Source: Synechococcus sp. 1G10 (GTDB lineage Bacteria > Cyanobacteriota > Cyanobacteriia > PCC-6307 > Cyanobiaceae). From it: a stretch of DNA of 64,000 nt. Shown here piece by piece: positions 56,303 to 64,000 of this stretch. The notes under the pieces are model-generated. The model saw only the letters and a program-made list of their open reading frames with translations, was not told where the DNA came from and did no database searches. The position numbers and the translations under genes were made by a program. Within the stretch, counting starts at the first letter, position 1, and the number at the start of each line of letters is the position of its first letter. The DNA lies in assembly GCF_002252625.1 (NCBI RefSeq), contig NZ_NQKW01000011.1:1-64000 (forward strand). The letters run 5' to 3'.

Positions 56303-57157
56303 GATCGTGACCGTCCCCGGCCGCGCCGCCAGCAGCGCCCGGCGCACACCATGGAGCCGCTGCAGCTTGAAGTACGCCATCGGGCCCATGCCCAGGTGCT
56401 CCTGGAAGCCCAGGATCAGGCTGCGTCGGCCGGCATACCCCTCACGGCAGAGCGACTCGAGGCTGATCGGCTCCAAGGGGTGCGCCTCCACCCAGTGCTG
56501 CAAATGCTTGACCAGTTCGATGCGCGCCGGGGGGCGGCTGGGCCCGCCCCGCTGATGGAGCCCATGCTCCAGAGCCTCCACCAACAGCGGCAGCAGGCTG
56601 TCCTCCCCACTCCCCAGCGCTGACGGCGACTCCTCCCCTGCTGACGGCAGCTCCTCCCGCAGGGGCAACCGGTTGAGCAACCAACGCTGAAGCTGGACGG
56701 CACAGGAGGCACCAATGGGCAGGCAGTTGGAGCGGAAGGCTTTCGTCTCCAGGTCTGGAAAAACCTGATCAGCACTCCAGCCCGGCAGGGCGGAGGGGTT
56801 GAGCATCACCACCGCCAGATCCAGCTGCTCGGGAGTGGAGAGGTGAACCTCCACACTGGGATCAAGGCCGAACAACGCCTCCGGACCGATGGGAGTGCCG
56901 TGGGCCCGAAGCGGCGGAGCGCAGCCGTGGGGCAGCAGGCTCAAGGCGATCATCCGTTGGTCCCGGGGCTTTGCGCCGGCCACGTGCAGGCGACGGTTGA
57001 CCTGAAGCCGGAGCAACTGCAACCGCCCAAGCCTGCTGGTGACGAGGGCACCGTTGAGACGGCCGTTGGAGAGCTGGCTCAGCCTCAGATCAAGCCCCGC
57101 CCGCCGCAACTGAGCTTCCAGTTGCTCGACAGCCTCGAACCGCTGGAACGAAACCAT
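56180..57157 (-). CDS. AraC-family transcription regulator, paralogue
   Basis: A 325-residue regulator with the two C-terminal helix-turn-helix motifs (ISLESLCREGYAGRRSL and TISGLAARWGFLNPGHFARDY). Its sensor half has GLDPS and a similar layout to the regulator at 46273-47259. It is divergent from the sulfatase at 57249, with 91 bases between starts, so it probably controls that gene pair. The ATG at 57157 was preferred; an upstream ATG at 57220 is also open. The 3' end overlaps the HAD gene by 123 bases. Confidence 0.85.
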   Translation of the reverse strand: MVSFQRFEAVEQLEAQLRRAGLDLRLSQLSNGRLNGALVTSRLGRLQLLRLQVNRRLHVAGAKPRDQRMIALSLLPHGCAPPLRAHGTPIGPEALFGLDPSVEVHLSTPEQLDLAVVMLNPSALPGWSADQVFPDLETKAFRSNCLPIGASCAVQLQRWLLNRLPLREELPSAGEESPSALGSGEDSLLPLLVEALEHGLHQRGGPSRPPARIELVKHLQHWVEAHPLEPISLESLCREGYAGRRSLILGFQEHLGMGPMAYFKLQRLHGVRRALLAARPGTVTISGLAARWGFLNPGHFARDYRRLFGELPSATLTAVGPSGSV

Positions 57158-57248
57158 CGGCGCTTGCACTTTTTGAGTGTCACCACACTGCCATGGGCGG
57201 CAACTTGAACAAGAGTGCATTCATGCGCCAACTACCGGCCCTCCTCCC

Positions 57249-58757
57249 ATGCCCAACGGACAGCCCAACATCCTCATCCTCTGGGGCGATGACATCGGCC
57301 AGAGCAACCTGAGCTGCTACAGCGATGGCCTGATGGGGTATCAGACCCCCAACATCGACCGCGTCGCCAAGGAGGGCGGCCGCTTCATCCATTACTACGC
57401 CGAGCAGAGCTGCACCGCCGGGAGGGCAGCCTTCATCACCGGCCAGAGCGTCTTCCGCACCGGCCTGAGCAAGGTGGGCCTGCCGGGCGCCGCGGCGGGC
57501 TTCCAGGCCGAGGATCCCACCATCGCCGAGCTGCTCCAGCCGCTGGGCTACCGCACCGGCCAGTTCGGCAAGAACCACTTCGGCGACCGCGACGAGCATC
57601 TGCCGACGATGCACGGCTTCGATGAGTTCTTCGGCAACCTCTATCACCTCAACGCCGAGGAAGAACCCGAGCTGCGCGACTATCCCAAAGAAGACGATCC
57701 TGAGTTCCCGAACTTCCGCAAGCGTTTTGCCCCGCGCGGTGTGCTGCACTGCTGGGCCAACGGTGACGGCACCCAGCGGATCGAGAACACCGGCCCGCTC
57801 ACCAAGAAGCGGATGGAAACCGCCGACGAGGAGTTCATGGCCGAGGCCAAGCGCTTCATCCGCGATGCGGTGGCCTCCGGTGAGCCCTTCTTCGTGTGGT
57901 TCAACACCACCCACATGCACTTCCGCACCCACGCGCGGCCCCAGGATGTGGGCCAGTCAGGGCGTTGGCAGTCGGAGTACCACGACGTGATGATCTATCA
58001 CGACAACTGCATCGGCCAGATGCTGGATCTGGTGGATGAGCTGGGCATCGCGGGCGACACGATCGTGATGTACAGCACCGACAACGGCCCGCACATGAAC
58101 AGCTGGCCCGATGCCGGCATGACCCCCTTCCGCAACGAGAAGAACTCCAACTGGGAGGGGGCCTACCGGGTGCCCGCCCTGGTGCGCTGGCCGGGCCAGA
58201 TCGAACCCGGCACCCTGTTCACGGGCGTTGTCAGCCATCTCGACTGGCTGCCCACGCTGCTGGCCGCCGCCGGCGAGCCCGAGATCAAGCAGAAGCTGCT
58301 CGATGGCCATCAGGTGGGAAGCAAGAACTTCCACATCCACCTCGATGGCTACAACATGCTCGATTACTGGACGGGCAAGGCAGGCAAGAGCCCCAGGGTG
58401 GAGTTCTTCTACTTCTCTGACGACGGCGATCTGACCGGTCTGCGCTACGACAACTGGAAGTTCGTGTTCGCCGAGCAGCGCGTGGCCGGCTCGCTGCAGG
58501 TGTGGGCCGAGCCCTTCACCGTCCTGCGGCTGCCGAAGATCTTCAACCTGCTCACCGATCCCTACGAGCGGGCCGACATCACCTCCAACACCTACTGGGA
58601 CTGGATGCTCGACCACGCCTTCATGCTGGTCCCGGCGCAGTCCTTCGTGGCGGAGTTCCTCGGGTCGTTCAAGGACTACCCCCCCCGCCAGAAGGCCGCC
58701 AGCTTCACGGTGGGTGATGTGCTCGAGAAGATGGTCTCCGCCGGGGGCGCGAGCTGA
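57249..58757 (+). CDS. Sulfatase, CTAGR type
   Basis: A 502-residue sulfatase. DD is at 14-15 and the formylglycine motif is CTAGR at 55-59; the usual Pro at the third position is Ala, a variant known in sulfatases. The central YSTDNGPHMNSWPD is the second metal loop. No signal peptide, so probably cytoplasmic. The ATG at 57249 was chosen because the family start follows. It is divergent from the AraC gene and separated from the next sulfatase by a terminator. Substrate unknown. Confidence 0.88.
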   Translation: MPNGQPNILILWGDDIGQSNLSCYSDGLMGYQTPNIDRVAKEGGRFIHYYAEQSCTAGRAAFITGQSVFRTGLSKVGLPGAAAGFQAEDPTIAELLQPLGYRTGQFGKNHFGDRDEHLPTMHGFDEFFGNLYHLNAEEEPELRDYPKEDDPEFPNFRKRFAPRGVLHCWANGDGTQRIENTGPLTKKRMETADEEFMAEAKRFIRDAVASGEPFFVWFNTTHMHFRTHARPQDVGQSGRWQSEYHDVMIYHDNCIGQMLDLVDELGIAGDTIVMYSTDNGPHMNSWPDAGMTPFRNEKNSNWEGAYRVPALVRWPGQIEPGTLFTGVVSHLDWLPTLLAAAGEPEIKQKLLDGHQVGSKNFHIHLDGYNMLDYWTGKAGKSPRVEFFYFSDDGDLTGLRYDNWKFVFAEQRVAGSLQVWAEPFTVLRLPKIFNLLTDPYERADITSNTYWDWMLDHAFMLVPAQSFVAEFLGSFKDYPPRQKAASFTVGDVLEKMVSAGGAS

Positions 58758-58770
58758 GCTTCCGATGACG

Positions 58771-58803
58771 GCTGCTTCCAGCATCAGCTGGGAGCAGCTT
58801 TTT
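58771..58803 (+). terminator. Rho-independent terminator between sulfatases
   Basis: A 12-base stem with one G-T pair: GCTGCTTCCAGC, loop ATCA, GCTGGGAGCAGC, followed by TTTTT. It lies 14 bases after the first sulfatase stop, so it should end or attenuate that transcript before the next sulfatase gene. Confidence 0.75.
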
Positions 58804-58846
58804 ATGGGATGGCGATCAACTGCAACCATCAACGAAGGAGTTCAAG

Positions 58847-60313
58847 ATGAGTGAAACCAGCAAACCCAACATCTTGATCATCTGGGGCGACGATGTCGGC
58901 ATGTGGAACATCAGCGCCTACCACCGCGGAATGATGGGTGGCAGCACGCCGAACATCGACCGGATCGGCAGGGAGGGCATGACCTTCATGGATCACTACG
59001 GCGAGGCCTCCTGCACGGCGGGACGCGCGGCGTTCATCACGGGGCAGTACCCGATCCGGGTGGGTCTGGCCACCGTCGGCCTGCCGGGTGCGGAACAGGG
59101 CCTCAGCAAGGCTGATCCAACGCTGGCCAGCCTGCTCAAACCGCTCGGTTACGCCACGGGACAGTTTGGCAAGAACCACCTGGGCGATCGCGATGAGCAC
59201 CTGCCCACCGCCCACGGCTTCGATGAGTTCTTCGGCATCCTGTATCACCTCAATGCCGGGGAATACACGGAGCAGTACGACTTTCCGAAAGACCCCGAAG
59301 TCGCCAAGCAGTTCGCCCAGCGCGGCGTCATTCACTCCTGGGCACATCCGGATGGCACGCAGAAGATTGAAGACAAAGGCCCGTTCGGGCAGCAGCGCCA
59401 GCGGACGCTGGATGCTGAAATCCTTGTGGAATCCAAGCGCTTCATCAACGACGCGGTTGAGTCAGACACACCGTTCTTCGTCTGGCACAACACCACGCGG
59501 ATGCACTACCGCACCAACCTGTCGCCCAAGTACGAGGGCAAGAGTGGCTATGGCCTCTATGCCGACGGCATGATGGAACTCGACGACACAGTCGGCGAAC
59601 TCCTCAAGCAGCTCGACGACCTAGGTGTCGCGGACAACACGATCGTGATGTTCTCCACTGACAACGGTCCGGCCATGAACAGTTGGCCCGATGGCGGCAA
59701 CACCCCGTTCGGCGGTGAGAAAGGCGTCGGCGGCAAGGAAGGCGGTTTCCGCGTGCCGATGCTGGTCAAGTGGCCCGGCAGGATCCCCGCGGGCCAGACG
59801 ACCGGTGAGTTCATGACCATGCAGGACTGGATTCCCACCCTCATGGCCGCCGCCGGCGAGCCGAACGTGAAGGAGAAGCTCCTCACCAGTTACCAGGCCG
59901 GTGACCAGACCTACACCCGCATCCACCTGGATGGGTACGACCAGACCGACCTGATCACCGGCAAGGGCAAGTCCAAGCGCAAGGAGTTCTACTACTTCAC
60001 TGAAACCAAGCTCCACGGCATCCGCTACGGCGACTGGAAGTTCCTGTTCGTCAAGCAGGACAAGTGGTTCAACGGCGTCCAGCAGAACATGGTGACGCCG
60101 CTGGTCACCAACCTGAAGCTTGATCCGTTCGAGCGCATGCATGAGGCACGCGGTTTCGACGAATGGCAGGAGAACCACGCCTGGACCTATGCACCCGCCT
60201 TCGCTCAGGTCGGCGTGCTGATGAAGTCGCTCAAGGAGTATCCGCCGCGCATGGCGAGCCTGGACTTCGATATCGACGAAGCCATGAAGTCGCTCACACC
60301 CAAGGGGGATTGA
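58847..60313 (+). CDS. Sulfatase, CTAGR type, paralogue
   Basis: A 488-residue sulfatase, paralogue of the gene just upstream. DD is at 16-17, CTAGR at 56-60, and FSTDNGPAMNSWPDGG is the second metal loop. A strong ribosome site AAGGAG sits seven bases before the ATG. No signal peptide. It is separated from the first by the terminator at 58771-58803 and is followed after 92 bases by the DUF1254-type genes, with which it may share a transcript. Confidence 0.88.
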   Translation: MSETSKPNILIIWGDDVGMWNISAYHRGMMGGSTPNIDRIGREGMTFMDHYGEASCTAGRAAFITGQYPIRVGLATVGLPGAEQGLSKADPTLASLLKPLGYATGQFGKNHLGDRDEHLPTAHGFDEFFGILYHLNAGEYTEQYDFPKDPEVAKQFAQRGVIHSWAHPDGTQKIEDKGPFGQQRQRTLDAEILVESKRFINDAVESDTPFFVWHNTTRMHYRTNLSPKYEGKSGYGLYADGMMELDDTVGELLKQLDDLGVADNTIVMFSTDNGPAMNSWPDGGNTPFGGEKGVGGKEGGFRVPMLVKWPGRIPAGQTTGEFMTMQDWIPTLMAAAGEPNVKEKLLTSYQAGDQTYTRIHLDGYDQTDLITGKGKSKRKEFYYFTETKLHGIRYGDWKFLFVKQDKWFNGVQQNMVTPLVTNLKLDPFERMHEARGFDEWQENHAWTYAPAFAQVGVLMKSLKEYPPRMASLDFDIDEAMKSLTPKGD

Positions 60314-60405
60314 GACCGCTTCAGGTCGTTCACGCTTGGCCAGCTGAACCAGAGCTTTAGCTGGCGCAATTAAGCAGGCTCATGAAACCATAAGGAGAGA
60401 TCAGG

Positions 60406-61482
60406 ATGGATCGCACCACCTTCAGTGCCTTGAACCTCGCTGGCGTTGTGATGGCGTTGTGCGGGGCGACCGTCGCACAGCCAGTCTGCGCGCAAAGCCC
60501 CGTTCCCAAGCAGAACATGACGCAATTACGCCCCCCTCAAGGCGGTGTCAAGGTGACGCCAAAAACCTACATCCGGGCCGAAACCGATCGGCAGTTCGCC
60601 GAGATCGTGAAAATGGCTGGGGGCATCAATCGCTTCTATCACTTCCGCACTCCCACGCCGCTCGATAAGCAGAACGTCGTGAGGATGAACCGCGATACGC
60701 TTTACTCCATGGGCGTTGTCGATACATCCAAAGGCGCAACAATTACTGTCCCTGAATTACCAAAAGATCGCTACGCATCGGTGTATCTCGTGGACAACGA
60801 CCACTACACACCGTTCGTGATCTACACCGCTGGAACTCACGAACTGCCGAAAGACACCAAATATCTGGCCATCGGAGTGCGCATCCAGGTGCTCAATCCG
60901 AAAGACCCAGGCGAAATCGCCTTGATTAACACGTTGCAGGATCAGTTCGTCATCAAGGCGGGCAGCGCCGATCCACTGCCCGCATTCAAGTGGGACCGTC
61001 CGTCGCTGAAGGCCATGACCGCTCAGTATGAAAAGGATTCTGCGCAATACAGCAGTTGGAAGGGGATGCAGGGGCCACGCGGCAAGGTTGATGAAAAGAC
61101 CCGTCACATTGCTGCCGCGGCGGCCTGGGGGCTCTTCCCTGAATGGGATGCCACCTACCTGAACTACAACGGGGGCCATGATCCAAAGGTGTGCCACAAA
61201 GCCACCTACGCCGTGCCGGAGAACAAAGCCTTCTGGTCGATTTTGATTTACGGCAACGACGGCTTCATCAAGAGAGAGAACAGTCTGGTCAATTCCTCGA
61301 ATGTGAAGCTGAATGCCGATGGCACGTTCACCGTGTCTTTCGGATCGAAGGAGGTTTGTGGCGACGTCTCCAACCGGCTGGATGTGACCGATGGCTGGAA
61401 CTTCCTGATGCGCATATACCGCCCGGGGCCGTCTGTTCTGGACGGAAGCTACAAGCTGCCTAAGGCAACGCCCATTCAATGA
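60406..61482 (+). CDS. Exported DUF1254/DUF1214 protein
   Basis: A 358-residue protein with a signal peptide (hydrophobic run about 9-25, cleavage near VCAQS). The N-terminal half carries the DUF1254 pattern (NVVRMNRDTLYSMGVVD) and the C-terminal half DUF1214 (SILIYGNDGFIKRENS and FLMRIYRPG). The family is common near catabolic genes and of unknown function. A strong ribosome site AAGGAG precedes the start. The second copy begins six bases after the stop. Confidence 0.8.
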   Translation: MDRTTFSALNLAGVVMALCGATVAQPVCAQSPVPKQNMTQLRPPQGGVKVTPKTYIRAETDRQFAEIVKMAGGINRFYHFRTPTPLDKQNVVRMNRDTLYSMGVVDTSKGATITVPELPKDRYASVYLVDNDHYTPFVIYTAGTHELPKDTKYLAIGVRIQVLNPKDPGEIALINTLQDQFVIKAGSADPLPAFKWDRPSLKAMTAQYEKDSAQYSSWKGMQGPRGKVDEKTRHIAAAAAWGLFPEWDATYLNYNGGHDPKVCHKATYAVPENKAFWSILIYGNDGFIKRENSLVNSSNVKLNADGTFTVSFGSKEVCGDVSNRLDVTDGWNFLMRIYRPGPSVLDGSYKLPKATPIQ

Positions 61483-61488
61483 GCAGAG

Positions 61489-62487
61489 ATGACAAACTCA
61501 ACATTCGCTTCACCGTCTGATTTTGGAGTGACAGACACCGCTTACAAAGTCTCGGAGACTGATTTCAACATCAAACGCAGCCTTGCCAAGGCGGGTATCA
61601 ATGCGTGGGCGCACCAGCGCGACGTCAGCAATGTCAAGACACAGCAGGTCATCCGGGAGAATCAGGATGTCATCTATTCCAGCGCCGTCGTTGACGTCCG
61701 GAACGGTGCGACCTTCTCCGTACCCAACAGCAACACCTATCACATCATCGAGATCATCGACCAGCAGAACTACATCGTTGGCGTGGTGTATCCCGGCAAA
61801 ACTCTCACCATTACGCCCGACAATCTGACATACGGCAATTACGTCTATCTCAACATGCGCATCCGAAAGCTTCCGGAAGAGCAGGGTGGACTCGCTGCCA
61901 CCCACACCCTTCAGGGGATGGCAACCATCGAGGCGGCCTCAGCCGTTCCCTATGAAGCCCCCGATATTGTGATCGATCAGAAGCAGATGGAGGCGATCCG
62001 TATGGCGCTGATCAAGGACGTTCAGGCTGGAAAACTGCCTGACACCAGCAGGGCCCAGGGCGGAGTGACGGATACCGAACCGCAGGATCATCTCTACGCC
62101 ACCGCCTACGGATGGGGCGGTCTCTCAGTCGAACATGCAGCCTACGCTCCGATCGCGAATCGTACGGAGATCAAGGAGGGCAAGGCGTTGCCATCGAGCC
62201 TCACCTTTGTGCCGCCGGAAATCGATCATGACCGAGGCGGTTTCTGGTCGATCACCACTTACAACAGTGAAGGCTGGCTGGCCAGGGACAAGGCCGCCCT
62301 ATCGAATTCTGAGGCAACTCCCAACCCAGACGGGTCCTACACGATCCGGTTCAATTCTCCAGGCAGTGCGAACAACGTCGAGACACCTTCACCCTTCAGC
62401 GCCCTGCTGCGTATCTACGTTCCCAGGTCAAAGGAGAGTGCCATCCAGTTTCTAAAGAATGACAGCAAGACTCTGCTGATTCAATAG
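61489..62487 (+). CDS. DUF1254/DUF1214 protein without signal peptide
   Basis: A 332-residue paralogue of the gene just upstream, with the same halves (QVIRENQDVIYSSAVVD; FWSITTYNSEGWLARDK; ALLRIYVPRS). It lacks a signal peptide, so it should stay in the cytoplasm, unlike its neighbour. The six-base gap suggests co-translation. The 300 bases that follow (62488-62787) show no gene I can support; a short inverted repeat GGTGGC/GCCACC at about 62503-62527 has no T-run. Confidence 0.78.
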   Translation: MTNSTFASPSDFGVTDTAYKVSETDFNIKRSLAKAGINAWAHQRDVSNVKTQQVIRENQDVIYSSAVVDVRNGATFSVPNSNTYHIIEIIDQQNYIVGVVYPGKTLTITPDNLTYGNYVYLNMRIRKLPEEQGGLAATHTLQGMATIEAASAVPYEAPDIVIDQKQMEAIRMALIKDVQAGKLPDTSRAQGGVTDTEPQDHLYATAYGWGGLSVEHAAYAPIANRTEIKEGKALPSSLTFVPPEIDHDRGGFWSITTYNSEGWLARDKAALSNSEATPNPDGSYTIRFNSPGSANNVETPSPFSALLRIYVPRSKESAIQFLKNDSKTLLIQ

Positions 62488-62787
62488 CCATGATCTCGCA
62501 AAAGGTGGCGTTTCGATCTGGTGCCACCATAGAAGCCGACGTCAAGGGAGTGGCTGTCATGTCACTTCAGAGTGGCGTGAGTGATGGGGCTTGGTAGACC
62601 ACTAATATCAAGATCCAGTGCATGTGGTCTGCAGCGTTGGGCTCTGGCCTCACACCTCCGGGTGGTCCCGGCCGATCGGCCAGGGTATCCGGCCGCCAAG
62701 CCAGGAGCCCTGCCTGGCAAGGTGGTGAAGGGGAGAATCACCTCCACCGGCCACATGGGCTTCCGTTGAATCGTGAGGAGCTGACCC

Positions 62788-63186
62788 GTGCTTGAGATCC
62801 CCCTTGTGGAATGGCTGGAAGTTTTCGCCGTTGGCCTGCGCTTAGTGCTGGAGAGTGTCTCGGTGGTGTGCGTGGCGCTGGGGTTCCTGGCCACTGTGCG
62901 CCAGACGCTTCGCCTGCGCCGGAGCAGCCAACCCCGGGGCCGGCGATTCAACAGCATCCGACTCACCTTCGGCAGCTGGCTGTCGATGGCGCTGGAGTTT
63001 CAGCTGGCCGCAGATATCGTGGCCACCACAACAGCACCATCCAGTCAGAACCTGATCCAGCTGGGGGTGATCGCTGTGATCAGGACCTTCCTCAACGTCT
63101 TTCTCGGCCGGGAAGTGGAAGCGGAACAGAAGTTCGAAGAGGCCCAGTCCCAGCAGAATTCCAACATCTCCATCACCCCCATCTGA
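62788..63186 (+). CDS. DUF1622-type membrane protein
   Basis: A 132-residue protein with three hydrophobic segments (about 20-40, 65-80 and 90-110). The pattern, with FGSWLSMALEFQLAADIV and IAVIRTFLNVFLGREVE, is typical of the DUF1622 family of inner-membrane proteins of unknown function. The GTG start at 62788 follows a GAGGAG ribosome site. It converges with the mscS-type gene. Confidence 0.8.
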   Translation: MLEIPLVEWLEVFAVGLRLVLESVSVVCVALGFLATVRQTLRLRRSSQPRGRRFNSIRLTFGSWLSMALEFQLAADIVATTTAPSSQNLIQLGVIAVIRTFLNVFLGREVEAEQKFEEAQSQQNSNISITPI

Positions 63187-63307
63187 TGGCCAACCTCAGC
63201 AACGAACTGGCCCATTGGCACTACGTCGTGGCGTCGTGGTGTTGTCCTGCTTGTCAGTGGGATTCCGATCAGCGAATCGCTCCAACGACGACCTCTCGGT
63301 TGCCCCC

Positions 63308-64000
63308 TCACCCGTCTTGGCCGGTGACCTTCGGGACGGTGCTGCGGTTGCCATTGCGAATGGCGTGATAGCCGGGGGAGAGGATTTCCACGCCGGCGGC
63401 CGCGAACTGGTCCTGGATGGCCGCCAGAAGGCCCGAGAAGGTGAGACGGTAGGTGTCCACATTTTCTACGCAGGCATTGAGCTCGTAGCTGATGTGGAAG
63501 TCGTTTAGAGAGGTCTGCAGCACGAAAGCCGGCAGCTCCTGGCTGATGCCTGCAGTGGCGTGGGCCGCGTCCAGCATCAGTTGGTGCACCTGTCGCCAGG
63601 GCACGTCGTAGCCGATGGTGACGGTGGCGGCGATCACAACTGGTTTGCCGAGCTCCCGTCTGGCGAGGGTGTAATTGACGATCGAAGCCCCCAGCACGGT
63701 GGCGTTGGGGATATTGACCAGCTCATTCCAGGGTGTTCTCAGGCGCGTGGTCAGCAAGGCCGTGTCTTCCACGATGCCGATCGTGTCGTTGATCTTCACC
63801 CGATCACCCTCCTGATAGGCGCGGGTATAGGTGAGCATCAGGCCGCCGATCAGGTTGGAGGCCACGGCGCTCGAGCCCAGGGCCGCAAGCACCCCCAGGA
63901 ACAGACCGGCCCCCTGAAAGGCCTTGCTGCTGGTCCCCGGCACATAGGGATAGGCGAACACCAGCCCTCCCAGAAGGATCATGATCGCCACCAGTCGGGC
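63308..64000 (-). CDS. MscS-type mechanosensitive channel, partial at window end
   Basis: The C-terminal 230 residues of a small-conductance mechanosensitive channel. ARLVAIMILLGGLVFAY is the end of a membrane segment, and the pore helix LGVLAALGSSAVASNLIGGLML follows. Then comes the beta domain (EGDRVKINDTIGIVED) and the C-terminal domain (PVVIAATVTIGYD). The gene begins beyond 64000. It is a close relative of the decayed copy at 35776-37014. Confidence 0.88.
   Translation of the reverse strand, partial: ARLVAIMILLGGLVFAYPYVPGTSSKAFQGAGLFLGVLAALGSSAVASNLIGGLMLTYTRAYQEGDRVKINDTIGIVEDTALLTTRLRTPWNELVNIPNATVLGASIVNYTLARRELGKPVVIAATVTIGYDVPWRQVHQLMLDAAHATAGISQELPAFVLQTSLNDFHISYELNACVENVDTYRLTFSGLLAAIQDQFAAAGVEILSPGYHAIRNGNRSTVPKVTGQDG

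Noticed and set aside
1-64000. CRISPR arrays, insertion sequences, prophage genes
   Set aside because: No regularly spaced repeats, no transposase or integrase motifs and no phage structural genes were seen.

Overview
The window is chromosomal DNA from a high-GC unicellular cyanobacterium, most likely of the freshwater Cyanobium/Synechococcus type. This is inferred from the cyanobacterial form of nitrate assimilation: a ferredoxin-type narB and nirA, an ABC nitrate transporter whose NrtC ATPase is fused to a sensor domain, and narM. GCGATCGC octamers also occur here and there (for example 2900-2907 and 26506-26513). No database search was possible; all family names come from reading motifs.

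Layout. 0.4-3.3 kb: a two-gene cassette, a methylglyoxal-synthase-like/diacylglycerol-kinase fusion and a metallophosphoesterase. 3.3-11.1 kb: a moaB remnant, an MFS exporter, a YdeP/FdhF-type molybdopterin oxidoreductase, and a module of amino-acid permease, glutamine-synthetase-like ligase and cysteine hydrolase. 11.1-27.7 kb: the nitrate island. It holds Mo-cofactor genes moaA and mobA, a psiE-like gene, narB, the nrtABCD operon ending in a Crp/NtcA-like regulator, narM, a trpD-like gene, nirA, and the siroheme genes (a cbiX-like fusion and cobA). Together these supply nitrate uptake, nitrate-to-ammonium reduction and the two specialised cofactors. 27.8-35.8 kb: housekeeping genes, namely a 58-residue protein, a CsgG-like protein, a cupin, tRNA-Met(CAT), pyrE, ygfZ, a RecB-like nuclease, a phosphohexomutase and an XTP pyrophosphatase.

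35.8-64 kb is an accessory region. It starts with a decayed mechanosensitive channel gene and then carries five sulfatases in two groups: three on the minus strand at 37.1-43.4 kb and two on the plus strand at 57.2-60.3 kb. Around them lie an outer-membrane barrel protein, two paralogous AraC-type regulators, a BASS-type transporter, a SulP anion transporter, an exported HAD phosphatase and two tandem DUF1254/DUF1214 proteins. A second copy of the kinase/phosphoesterase cassette sits inside it (48.8-51.7 kb), with its kinase gene frameshifted. The block around 43.4-46.2 kb and the BASS gene near 52 kb are visibly richer in A+T than the rest, which suggests gene gain. The window ends inside an intact mscS-like gene.

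The best candidate for an undescribed system is this sulfatase/SulP/AraC/DUF1254 island. Its substrate cannot be told from sequence, and the enzyme that would mature the sulfatases is not in the window.
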